The notes under the pieces are model-generated. The model was given only the letters and a program-made list of their open reading frames with translations, had not been told where the DNA came from and made no database searches. A DNA stretch of 64,000 nt from Pseudooceanicola nanhaiensis (GTDB taxonomy: Bacteria > Pseudomonadota > Alphaproteobacteria > Rhodobacterales > Rhodobacteraceae). Numbering within the stretch: the stretch's first letter is position 1; each line of letters opens with the position of its first letter. The position numbers and the translations under genes are program-made. The stretch covers positions 174,637 through 238,636 of the forward strand of contig NZ_JAIUZP010000009.1 of NCBI RefSeq assembly GCF_020171315.1. Direction: 5' to 3'. Below, in pieces: positions 45,087-52,848 of the stretch.

Positions 45087-46985
45087 TCACTTACCTCTCT
45101 GAGTTTTCAGGAGTGCCACAACCGGCTCGACAGCGTTGCGAAGATAGACCGGTCCGACACCCAAGCCGTTCGGGCGGAACGGCTGGACCCCCTCGCTCTG
45201 CAGAACCGCCCGAATCGTGTTCAAATGCGCGCCTGTTTCGGCCGACAGCATTGAGGGTGTCGTGTAGCTGGCCTCAAACGCAGCGATGTCGTCGCGGCTC
45301 ATGCGCCATTCCCGACGCCTGGTCTTGGGATTCAAAACCAGCCTCGCAGGCGTGTGACCCCCTTCGATCAGAGCCAGGAACTGACCTTTCCCCCGAATAC
45401 CCGCCGATCGGGCGAAGGCTGCTGCGGTCATCTCTTCCTGGCTGGTCGATGGCTTGCGCTTCGGGGCGACCTTCGCCTTGAACGCTGCAACCTCGGCGAT
45501 TTCCACCACAAGCCCGTGGTAACCGAAAACATCAGGACGCTGACCAAGGCGCAGAGACCCCATCCGGATGGCCGCAATGATCTCGCCAACAGGAAGGTCC
45601 AGCCGCTTGTGAACGAGTTGGATCGTCTCCCACCCTAGCTCCTCCGGAGCAACCGGCTGCGCATAGGCCTCCAACTCCTCAAGAAGAGCTTGGCCATCCG
45701 CAATCCGCCAAGGCGATTTGATCGTTGTGACGTTGGTCCTCGGGACAAGGACACCGTCTGCCTTCAACCCGTTCAATTCGGCCAGGGTCGCGCCGATTTC
45801 CTTTCGCAGCGCAATGGGACCAACCAGCGTCGGGATTTCATCAAGGACGTGCTGCCAGGCCTTCGCATCAAAGGTCTTGCGGGCATCGGCACGCGCGTCA
45901 CTGGGCGCGAACGCGCCTGCTTCCGTCAAGAAATCATCCAGAACGGCCGGGCCGATGCCGGTTTCCTTTGATGCTGACGTGAGGGAGTGAAGGCGCCGCT
46001 CTGTCACGGCCTGCCCGAGAAGGTCATCACCTGGCGCCAAGGGCCAGATCTCCAGAAAATAGTCACGAAGGATCCCGCGAAAGCCCGCAAAGGCATCGTC
46101 ATCAAGGTAGATGCTTCTGAGGTGTTTGAATAGCGGACCCAATTCGCCCTGCGTCACGATGTGACCGCCGTCCTGTGACCGCATGAGGATGTCCAGAGCC
46201 GCTCGGACCCCATCAGGGCCTTGCGAGACATAGGCAAAGCCCATGGCCTTGGCGCGCCGATCGTCCGGGGCCTGGCCCTGTTTGCGCAGCAAGGCTGCAC
46301 CGATAAACTCACAGAGCGTGATCGCCGGAAACACCGGCTGTGAGGCCAGCCATGTGTCGTCCGCAGCGATACCCTGCAAGAGACGCTTATCAAGCCAAAG
46401 ATCATAGTCGGTAGGGTCAATGCGCACGCAATCGAATGATCCTGCTCGCAGGTCTGGCAGGATTTCCGCCAATCTCGCTCCAATATCATCCCGTTCGATG
46501 GGGCGCGAGCTAGACCACAAGGGAACCAGCGGATGGTGGTGCTGGTGGCAGATATCAACGCCCCTGCAGAGCCAGTCCCCCCGCAAGGCAATGTGCCGCA
46601 ATGGATGGGGCTGATCGGCGGCATGCTCACGCATGCAGTGTGGACAACCTCGAATGATCGGGTTTCGTAGGGCCCGCGAGACGAAAACTTCCTTCCGAAA
46701 CCGCATCCGGACGTCTCCGATGCGTTCACCTGTCCAAGAGAGCAGCTCGGCGAGCTGCGTGGCCGACAGCCCTGCGCGTTCTGCAAAAATCGCGACGGCC
46801 TCTTCGTCATGCTCCAGGATACGTCGAAAGGTGGTACCGAGATCGAGGGCGAAGTTGACAACGTTCGTCCCATTCAGGATTGCCATGCGCGAAAACAGCG
46901 ACGGGAGCGTCTCGCGGTCAACGGGCTCCACCGTAAGGGCAAGTTTCCCTTGCAAATACAACTCCTGTGTACTCAAGCGCCCCAT
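45087..46985 (-). CDS. TniQ-family protein, isolated
   Basis: Protein of about 632 residues whose N-terminal part matches TniQ/TnsD: LTVEPVDRETLPSLFSRMA near the start, then a zinc site Cys114-x2-Cys117 (GCPHC) with Cys146 and His149 (ICHQHHHPLVPLW). The C-terminal half has several short helix-turn-helix-like modules (for example MTAAAFARSAGIRGKGQFLALIEGG written in parts, and MLSAETGAHLNTIRAVL). TniQ proteins choose the target of Tn7/Tn5053-type transposons, but no TnsABC, TniA or TniB gene is in view. The start could also be a TTG at 46955 with AGGAG five bases before it. It is next to tRNA-Arg and transcribed toward it. Transposon remnant or a repurposed DNA-binding protein are both possible. 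Confidence 0.72.
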   Translation of the reverse strand: MGRLSTQELYLQGKLALTVEPVDRETLPSLFSRMAILNGTNVVNFALDLGTTFRRILEHDEEAVAIFAERAGLSATQLAELLSWTGERIGDVRMRFRKEVFVSRALRNPIIRGCPHCMREHAADQPHPLRHIALRGDWLCRGVDICHQHHHPLVPLWSSSRPIERDDIGARLAEILPDLRAGSFDCVRIDPTDYDLWLDKRLLQGIAADDTWLASQPVFPAITLCEFIGAALLRKQGQAPDDRRAKAMGFAYVSQGPDGVRAALDILMRSQDGGHIVTQGELGPLFKHLRSIYLDDDAFAGFRGILRDYFLEIWPLAPGDDLLGQAVTERRLHSLTSASKETGIGPAVLDDFLTEAGAFAPSDARADARKTFDAKAWQHVLDEIPTLVGPIALRKEIGATLAELNGLKADGVLVPRTNVTTIKSPWRIADGQALLEELEAYAQPVAPEELGWETIQLVHKRLDLPVGEIIAAIRMGSLRLGQRPDVFGYHGLVVEIAEVAAFKAKVAPKRKPSTSQEEMTAAAFARSAGIRGKGQFLALIEGGHTPARLVLNPKTRRREWRMSRDDIAAFEASYTTPSMLSAETGAHLNTIRAVLQSEGVQPFRPNGLGVGPVYLRNAVEPVVALLKTQRGK

Positions 46986-47063
46986 GTGTTTGGGTGCGCG
47001 GCTTCATATCCGTTCCGCGATCGGAAGCGAAGTCGCCACTCGCTGCAGCGGCAGGTAGAGACA

Positions 47064-47157
47064 TGTGCGTCGGCGAACTTGCGACGGGCATGGGCAAGGC
47101 AGAAGGCAAGCTCGAGCGGAGCGGCGTTGCTCTCGCGACGCTGCTTGGCCACCCGGC
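47064..47157 (-). pseudogene. IS66-family transposase fragment
   Basis: A short frame encodes LELAFCLAHARRKFADAH, matching the conserved CWAHARRKF region of IS66 TnpC transposases; the match fades on both sides and there is no room for the rest of the roughly 500-residue protein. It sits in the 172 bases between the HNH gene stop and the TniQ start, so an IS66-type element once inserted and decayed here, possibly removing neighbouring sequence. Confidence 0.55.
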
Positions 47158-47940
47158 TCAATCAGCATGCGCGGCGTCAGGCGCTTTGACGTCGAATACC
47201 TTCGTCCTGTGCCAGTCCAAGAAGACCCTATGCTTGTCGGTCAGATCGACTGGCCGATCAAAACATAGTCGCGCACGTGCCTGCTCGCTGAGGTTCGCCG
47301 AAAAGACCGGGATGCCGTCATTTCCAAAAGTCACCAGACCGCCATCGAATACGGCGTCCCAAAGAGCCGACAGAAGCAGGCCGTTATGGACATCCAGACG
47401 CTCTGCGTCGTTTTCACAGTCGCGCCATGGCTTGATGTGAGAGGCACGGAGAAGCGGTTTGTCGACAATCCCGGTCAGAGGGCATCGCCCCCGCCAGTAT
47501 TTGATCAGACGCTCACGAAAGATGTTCTGGCCGACACGCTGGACCACAAGGCGTTCCGCCTCCGTCGTCTTCGGCAAGTTCTTGGTGCGGTGAAGAAACT
47601 CCTGAAGTGGTGCGTCGGGAAGGCTTGCGGCAAGCTCGTAAACTCTTGGCATCAAGCCATAAAGCAGTGCCAGCGAGGCAAGCCGGAACCGTGCGAGGCC
47701 TGGCCCTGCAGCAACGCACGCCTCAATCCCAATCTCTGCAATGACCCCGGCGTGATCTAGGGCGAGGAGCCAAGCACCGGAAGTGTCCCGAGCAAGCCAG
47801 ATTGACCCCTGCGCGGTCGTCGAACTGTACTGCTGCCAGCCATCGAATTCACCATGGGGGCGCCGGAAGCCGTTCTGGTAGGTGACCTTCTCGCATTCCT
47901 GGCGGGTAACGAAGGATTGGGGCGTCTCGACAACAGTCAT
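47158..47940 (-). CDS. HNH endonuclease
   Basis: Protein of 260 residues with a C-terminal HNH nuclease domain of the restriction-associated type: Cys153 (CPLTGI), His in RASHIKPW (165-172), and Asn186 with Asp195 in HNGLLLSALWDAVFDGGLV. The N-terminal 110 residues (HGEFDGWQQYSSTTAQGSIWLARD) have no recognised domain and could bind DNA or sense a ligand. It is the last gene of the defence-like operon, two bases after the preceding stop. Related proteins are annotated as putative restriction endonucleases; a nuclease effector role is inferred. Confidence 0.85.
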   Translation of the reverse strand: MTVVETPQSFVTRQECEKVTYQNGFRRPHGEFDGWQQYSSTTAQGSIWLARDTSGAWLLALDHAGVIAEIGIEACVAAGPGLARFRLASLALLYGLMPRVYELAASLPDAPLQEFLHRTKNLPKTTEAERLVVQRVGQNIFRERLIKYWRGRCPLTGIVDKPLLRASHIKPWRDCENDAERLDVHNGLLLSALWDAVFDGGLVTFGNDGIPVFSANLSEQARARLCFDRPVDLTDKHRVFLDWHRTKVFDVKAPDAAHAD

Positions 47941-47942
47941 AG

Positions 47943-48731
47943 TCAGGCGTCCAGCCGTTCGACTAGCCGCGCCCGAATGTCCTCAATAGAAGGCACGACA
48001 TCCTTCTCTCTCACAAGGGCGCGCACCTCGTCTTCGAAGTACTCGAGGAAGACCGAGAAGACCGCGCCCTCGTCGTCCTCGGCCGCCGCGGCCATAAAAG
48101 CTTCGACCATATCTTCGGCGAGATCGGACAAGTCGCCTTCCGGATCGATTAACGCGTCGGCATGGCTGGCGATTAGGTCCAGCACCTCGCCCCTGTCCGA
48201 CAGGACTGACCAGACCATCCCCGAGCCCTCAACTTCGTAGCCGATCACGTCGCCGCGGTGCGGACCGATGAGGTCTAGGGTCCGGCGTGATGCGCGGCTG
48301 TTCACCTCGTCGAGGACGAGAGACACGATCCCGTCTATCCAGATGCTGCCGAGGCGTTCCTCTTCGTCGCTGTCGTCGTCTTCCTCGAAAGCTTGCGCGC
48401 TTAGCAAAACGAGCGTGTGCCTGGGAAGCTTCTCGACCTCGGTCTGGATAGATGCGCGCAATACGTCTTCGAATGCCCCCGACAGTGAGCCGAGGCGAAC
48501 ATCGTCCCAGCCCATGTCGCCATCGAATGGTCCCTCCTGAAGCGACCAGCAATATTCGTCCCACAGACTACGCGCCGCGACATCGCCGAACGTGTCGTTG
48601 GCCGATTGAGAGCGCAGATCGTCGATGACTGCCCCGGCGATACGGTCGACCTCGGCTCGGGCGAATGCCTCCGCAGCCGACTGCAAGCGCGACAGACCGT
48701 CCCGATTTACCTCAACGTGATCCTCAGCCAT
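47943..48731 (-). CDS. Acidic protein of unknown function in the defence-like operon
   Basis: Protein of 262 residues that I do not recognise. It is strongly acidic, with clusters such as AFEEDDDSDEEERLG in the middle and AAAEDDEGAVFSVFLEYFEDEV near the C-terminus, mostly helical by composition, no signal peptide, membrane segment or obvious catalytic motif. A DNA mimic, adaptor or inhibitor would fit the acidity but is speculation. It lies three bases after the methylase-tail ORF and two before the HNH gene, so it is made with them. Weak ribosome binding site. Confidence 0.7.
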   Translation of the reverse strand: MAEDHVEVNRDGLSRLQSAAEAFARAEVDRIAGAVIDDLRSQSANDTFGDVAARSLWDEYCWSLQEGPFDGDMGWDDVRLGSLSGAFEDVLRASIQTEVEKLPRHTLVLLSAQAFEEDDDSDEEERLGSIWIDGIVSLVLDEVNSRASRRTLDLIGPHRGDVIGYEVEGSGMVWSVLSDRGEVLDLIASHADALIDPEGDLSDLAEDMVEAFMAAAAEDDEGAVFSVFLEYFEDEVRALVREKDVVPSIEDIRARLVERLDA

Positions 48732-48734
48732 GTT

Positions 48735-49028
48735 TCACATTCCCATCGCCGTGAATTCGCCGTTGGCTTCCATCCGGTCCCAGGCGGTGAGGACGAGGCG
48801 GCGGGTGCGGTATTCGCCGTGTTGGCGGATTTCCTTTTCGTTGAGGACGCGGAAGGTTTCCGAGGGGTAGTCGGGGCCCTTCACGTCGGCGGGGTCGAGG
48901 ATGTAGCGCAGCTTGTCGCGGGGCAGGCTGTAGGCGCGGGCGTAGAAGGCGTTGAGATCGGCGCGCAGGAGGGCGCGGCGGTCCTCGTCCCAGGCGAAGG
49001 GCGGGCTGTCATGACAAGCTGAAACCAT
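48735..49028 (-). CDS. Small ORF resembling the C-terminal tail of the adjacent methylase
   Basis: Encodes 97 residues starting at the ATG sharing one base with the methylase stop (TGATG). The sequence resembles the last 70 or so residues of that methylase: RYILDPADVKGPDYPSETF against LYILDPDNILGPDCGVETF, then EYRTRRLVLTAWDRM against EFRTQRLIEEAWDRV. It is clearly related but far from identical, so it is not a recent tandem copy. Either it is the surviving tail of a second, lost Eco57I-like methylase or a retained small subunit. The base composition looks more GC-rich than the flanking operon genes. Confidence 0.65.
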   Translation of the reverse strand: MVSACHDSPPFAWDEDRRALLRADLNAFYARAYSLPRDKLRYILDPADVKGPDYPSETFRVLNEKEIRQHGEYRTRRLVLTAWDRMEANGEFTAMGM

Positions 49029-52000
49029 CAGACCCGATCCCATGCTTCCTCGATCAATCGCTGGGTCCGGAACTCCTTGAACTCGCGAAGTTCAGCGTTG
49101 CGCAGGGCCTTGAAGGTCTCGACCCCGCAATCCGGGCCAAGAATGTTGTCTGGGTCGAGGATATAGAGCATTTCCTGCTTTGACTGGCCGAACACCTCGC
49201 GCGCGACAAGAACGTCGATCTCGGCCGCGACTGCTGCGCGTTGATCGGGAGCCTCGATGATTGCGTCAGGCGCTTCAAGGATGCCCGCCTTAACGGCCTG
49301 CGCCCTGAACTCTGCCATTTCTTCACCAACCGCACAAAGCGCACAGACCCGGCGTGCAATAGCTTCAGCTGAGGGAGTAGTCGAATAATCTCGTGGGAAG
49401 GGCAGACTGTCCATGATGGTGTAGGACATCGTCAGCGACACCTTTTTTCGAACCAGGAAATCCATGACCAGTGAATTGGCGACACCAAGCCATAATAGCA
49501 TGTCTTTTATTGTGCCGCGTACGAATTCAATTGTTGGAACCTTGTGCCCGCTGACCGACCTTTGCGGCAGAAGAGCCGCGACGAGGGCCCTCTGATTTGT
49601 GGGGCTGGCGACATCACCGAAGCCGATCCGATACCGATAGACCCGGTCCCCAAGTTTTTCGGGGATTTGTTCCTCGACAACACGCCACTGTGGCAGGATT
49701 CGCTTCGTCGGTGACCCGAACGGGAAATCCTCCCAGACGGCAGACCGTCCACGACCGGAGACATAGCCTTTGGCACGATAATCGTAGGCGTCAATCATTC
49801 GCCCTTCATAAACAGGTAGGCCCTCCAAGCCTTCGGAGAACAAACCACGATCTGTGCCCATGTCCACTTCACGCATGTAATACCGAAGGGGCACACCCTC
49901 GATGTCTGCCCCAAACTTCGGGTAGAGAGCATACATGCGGGCGCAGATGTCGATTTCTGATTGGGCCGCAAATTCCATCACGGCGACAGGTTCGGGCGAG
50001 AACTCTTTGACCACGGAAACCGGTATGCGAAGACCGTTGCCTGTCATGAACTCTGCCAGTTTCTGGCTAGAGTTGACGCGGAAGGCCGCATTGAAATGCT
50101 CTGTTTTGCCGCCTTTCCACGCGACATAGAGGCTGAACTTCATTGCGGTATGAACTGACGGGAACCAGATGCCCTTGGTGTTCTCGAACCCGGCGAGGTG
50201 CTCCAGTCGGAAGGCCGTGAACAGTTCACGCCGGATCGCCGTGGCATTCGCCCCGTTGTAAAGGCCCTCGGGTACGAACTGGGCTGCAACGCGGCCCTTC
50301 CGTGTGGCGGCAAGGGCAGTTTCCACGAACATGCGATAGACGTTGAAGTCGCCCTTGCCGAGGTTGCCCTCGGCAAACAGGCGGTATCGACCGCTGGACT
50401 TGATGAAATGGACGGCTGCATAGAGATCGGCACAATGCTGTTCCCACTGTGCAGCAAGGACAGGGTTGCTCAGGAGCCGAGCATAGGCTTCTTCCTGTTC
50501 CTCAGGGGACATGTGGCGAATGTTCGGATCGTAGACCGAGAAGAACTCCTTGTAGTCCGGGCTCATCGTATCCCACGGAGGGTTGCCCAGCACCACGTCG
50601 AAGCCGCCGCGCTCCATTATGTCCGGGAACTCCAATGGCCAATGGAAGGCCCGCACGCGGCGGGCGGCCTTCGGCGCCTCGACCATCGCCTGGCGCAGCT
50701 TGCCCTGATTGAGGGCCATCCACAGTTCCTCGGTCGTCGGCACCGTCCGCTCCGAAGCCCCCGCCGGTGCGCTGCCGACCTTGGGCAGCAGGAAGGCCGC
50801 CACATAGAGGTCCGCCGCCGCCTTGGCGCGGACAAAGGTCTGCCCCTTGCGCAGTTCCTTGAACCGCTTGGCCTTGGCCCCGACCTGCTCGACCGAGTCC
50901 TCGGGCAGGTCGCGGAAGCCGGAGAAATCCAGCGCCATGGGCTTGGTTTCTGGCATCGCCCAACCTGAAGACCCGAAGAGATCAAGGCCGCCTTGTCCCT
51001 TCCTCGCGTCCTGATTGGCCTTCTTATAGTATTTGGCCGTGTCCTTGTCGTCGCCGGTCAGCGGCTTGTAGGCGGCGTCGGGGATGCCATCCTCCAGCAC
51101 CTTCAGGTCGAACATCCCCAAAAGTGCATCGCCGCAGCGGATCTGCGCGTCGAAGAAGCCGAGGGGAAGGCCGGGGTCCACCGTCTCGATCCAGAGCGCG
51201 ACCTTCGTCAGTTCCACTGCCATGGGGTTGCGGTCCACCCCGTGGATGCAGCAGCGCGCGACATCGCGCAGCGCATGGCGAAAGTCGGCGAGCGAGGGCG
51301 TGCCCTCGGCCCGGATGCGTGCGAGCCGCGTGGCGATGCGGCGGGCAGCGGCCAGCAGGAAGTGGCCCGAGCCGCAGGCCGGGTCGATGACCGAGAGCTT
51401 CAGTAGCGCCTTGGCGGGATCGTCCGCCTCGGCCTCGGTCTTGTCGAGCACAGGGTCGAGCGCGGTATCAAGCAGCGCCTGAACGAGGCTGTCGGGCGTG
51501 TAGTAGGAGCCGGTGGTCTTGCGCTGGTTGCCCTTCTGCTCGGCCGCCTCGGAGGCGAAGACCAGCGTCTTGCCATCGTCGCCGAGCTGGGGCTGGAGTT
51601 CGAGGAGGGATTCGTAGACCGAGCCCAGTTCCTCGGTCTCCATCGCGCGCCAGTTCACGGGGACCATGCCGGTCTTGTCGGCGAGCCAAGACAGGCGATA
51701 GAGCGCCTCCATGAAGGCGCGGTTGCACAGGCGGGCAGTTTCAAGGTGGGGCAGCCTGTCTTCGGCGAAGAGGCCGCCGAGGGCGGGCAGCGCAAGGGCG
51801 GGCTGCCCATGCGTGAGGGCGCGGAAGACGATCTTCACACCCTCGTAGCGGTCATGGTGCTTGTCCCATGTGGCGGCGCGGTAGCATTGCTTGCGCAGCG
51901 ACTGGAGCGAATAACCATGGGCGTAGAGGGCGCGGGCCTCGGGCTTGGCCTTTTCGGGGTGAAGCAGGTTCCGGTCCTCGGCCACCATGAGGAAGATCAG

Positions 52001-52846
52001 ACGGTAGACAAGGCGCAGGAGTTCGTTGAACCATTCGGTCAGGTTCACTTCGCCGGACTGGAGTTTCGCGGCGAGGTCGGGGTTGGCTTCGAGGAAGCCC
52101 GAGCCGAGGAGTTTGAGGGCCAGCTGGACTTGATCGGCCAAGCGATCACGCGCGGCTTCGCCCTCCTTGGAGCCAGCGTCGCGCCAGCGTTCGAGAGGGC
52201 AATCGGTGGCGGGGGTGTCTGCCGCGCCGAAGCGGCTGCGATGGATCAGGAGCCAGAGCACTGCGAAGGACGCGATGTCCTCGTTGATGAACATCTGTGC
52301 CAGATCGGCCTCGATATAAGCCGGACGGGTCAGCGAGGCATTGTCGCGCATGAGGCGCAATTGCATCCCGTTGGTGACGATGCCCCAGAGGGCCTCGTCT
52401 CGATCATTCAGGTGGTCCTGAAGGGCGAAGGCCGGAGAGCGCGACCTGTCCGTCGAGAGCGTCGGGCTGCGGCGATCAAGCAGTTCGGACGGCGGGACGA
52501 CGACGACGGGCACACGGTCGGACGCGATCAGGGCGACCGGTGCTGCTGCCACCGCGAGGTCGGTGTAACCGAAGGTTTCCTTGAAGAAGTCGGCGATGAA
52601 ACGCGAGGTAGCGGCGGCCGAGGGGGGCTCGATCTTCGCAAAGGCATCGAAATGCGATTGGCCCACGCGGAAGGCGGTGGCGATTTCCTCGCGGATCTGG
52701 AGACCTTTGCGCACCCCGTATTCCTCTGGGGATTGCTCGGGTGCCTGGCGCTGATCGATCTTGGTGATCATCGCCGGCGCGATCAGGTTGCCCTCAAGGC
52801 TCAGAGATGGCCACGCGGACATGTCGGTAATCGATTTGCGGGCCAT
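49028..52846 (-). CDS. Large Eco57I-like N6-adenine DNA methylase (DISARM DrmMI-like)
   Basis: Protein of 1272 residues. The SAM-binding motif I is DPACGSGHF at 488-496 and the catalytic motif IV is NPPW at 755-758 (VVLGNPPWDT), as in gamma-class N6-adenine methylases. The first 450 residues and the last 400 are long flanks, probably for DNA recognition; the tail YILDP-GPD-ETF-RT-RLI-AWD recurs in related giant methylases. No PD-(D/E)xK nuclease motif was recognised, so it is probably methylase only. It follows the SNF2 helicase gene by two bases with GGGGAGGTG as ribosome site. The pairing of SNF2 helicase and giant methylase is the DrmD-DrmMI pair of class 1 DISARM. It would mark self DNA. 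Confidence 0.87.
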   Translation of the reverse strand: MARKSITDMSAWPSLSLEGNLIAPAMITKIDQRQAPEQSPEEYGVRKGLQIREEIATAFRVGQSHFDAFAKIEPPSAAATSRFIADFFKETFGYTDLAVAAAPVALIASDRVPVVVVPPSELLDRRSPTLSTDRSRSPAFALQDHLNDRDEALWGIVTNGMQLRLMRDNASLTRPAYIEADLAQMFINEDIASFAVLWLLIHRSRFGAADTPATDCPLERWRDAGSKEGEAARDRLADQVQLALKLLGSGFLEANPDLAAKLQSGEVNLTEWFNELLRLVYRLIFLMVAEDRNLLHPEKAKPEARALYAHGYSLQSLRKQCYRAATWDKHHDRYEGVKIVFRALTHGQPALALPALGGLFAEDRLPHLETARLCNRAFMEALYRLSWLADKTGMVPVNWRAMETEELGSVYESLLELQPQLGDDGKTLVFASEAAEQKGNQRKTTGSYYTPDSLVQALLDTALDPVLDKTEAEADDPAKALLKLSVIDPACGSGHFLLAAARRIATRLARIRAEGTPSLADFRHALRDVARCCIHGVDRNPMAVELTKVALWIETVDPGLPLGFFDAQIRCGDALLGMFDLKVLEDGIPDAAYKPLTGDDKDTAKYYKKANQDARKGQGGLDLFGSSGWAMPETKPMALDFSGFRDLPEDSVEQVGAKAKRFKELRKGQTFVRAKAAADLYVAAFLLPKVGSAPAGASERTVPTTEELWMALNQGKLRQAMVEAPKAARRVRAFHWPLEFPDIMERGGFDVVLGNPPWDTMSPDYKEFFSVYDPNIRHMSPEEQEEAYARLLSNPVLAAQWEQHCADLYAAVHFIKSSGRYRLFAEGNLGKGDFNVYRMFVETALAATRKGRVAAQFVPEGLYNGANATAIRRELFTAFRLEHLAGFENTKGIWFPSVHTAMKFSLYVAWKGGKTEHFNAAFRVNSSQKLAEFMTGNGLRIPVSVVKEFSPEPVAVMEFAAQSEIDICARMYALYPKFGADIEGVPLRYYMREVDMGTDRGLFSEGLEGLPVYEGRMIDAYDYRAKGYVSGRGRSAVWEDFPFGSPTKRILPQWRVVEEQIPEKLGDRVYRYRIGFGDVASPTNQRALVAALLPQRSVSGHKVPTIEFVRGTIKDMLLWLGVANSLVMDFLVRKKVSLTMSYTIMDSLPFPRDYSTTPSAEAIARRVCALCAVGEEMAEFRAQAVKAGILEAPDAIIEAPDQRAAVAAEIDVLVAREVFGQSKQEMLYILDPDNILGPDCGVETFKALRNAELREFKEFRTQRLIEEAWDRV

Positions 52847-52848
52847 AA

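Noticed and set aside
46918..47109. Small minus-strand ORF between TniQ and HNH genes
   Set aside because: Out of frame with the IS66 fragment and without similarity; probably chance.
48735..49028. Frameshifted end of the main methylase
   Set aside because: The methylase already has a complete tail of its own ending in AWDRV; the ORF is a second, diverged version.
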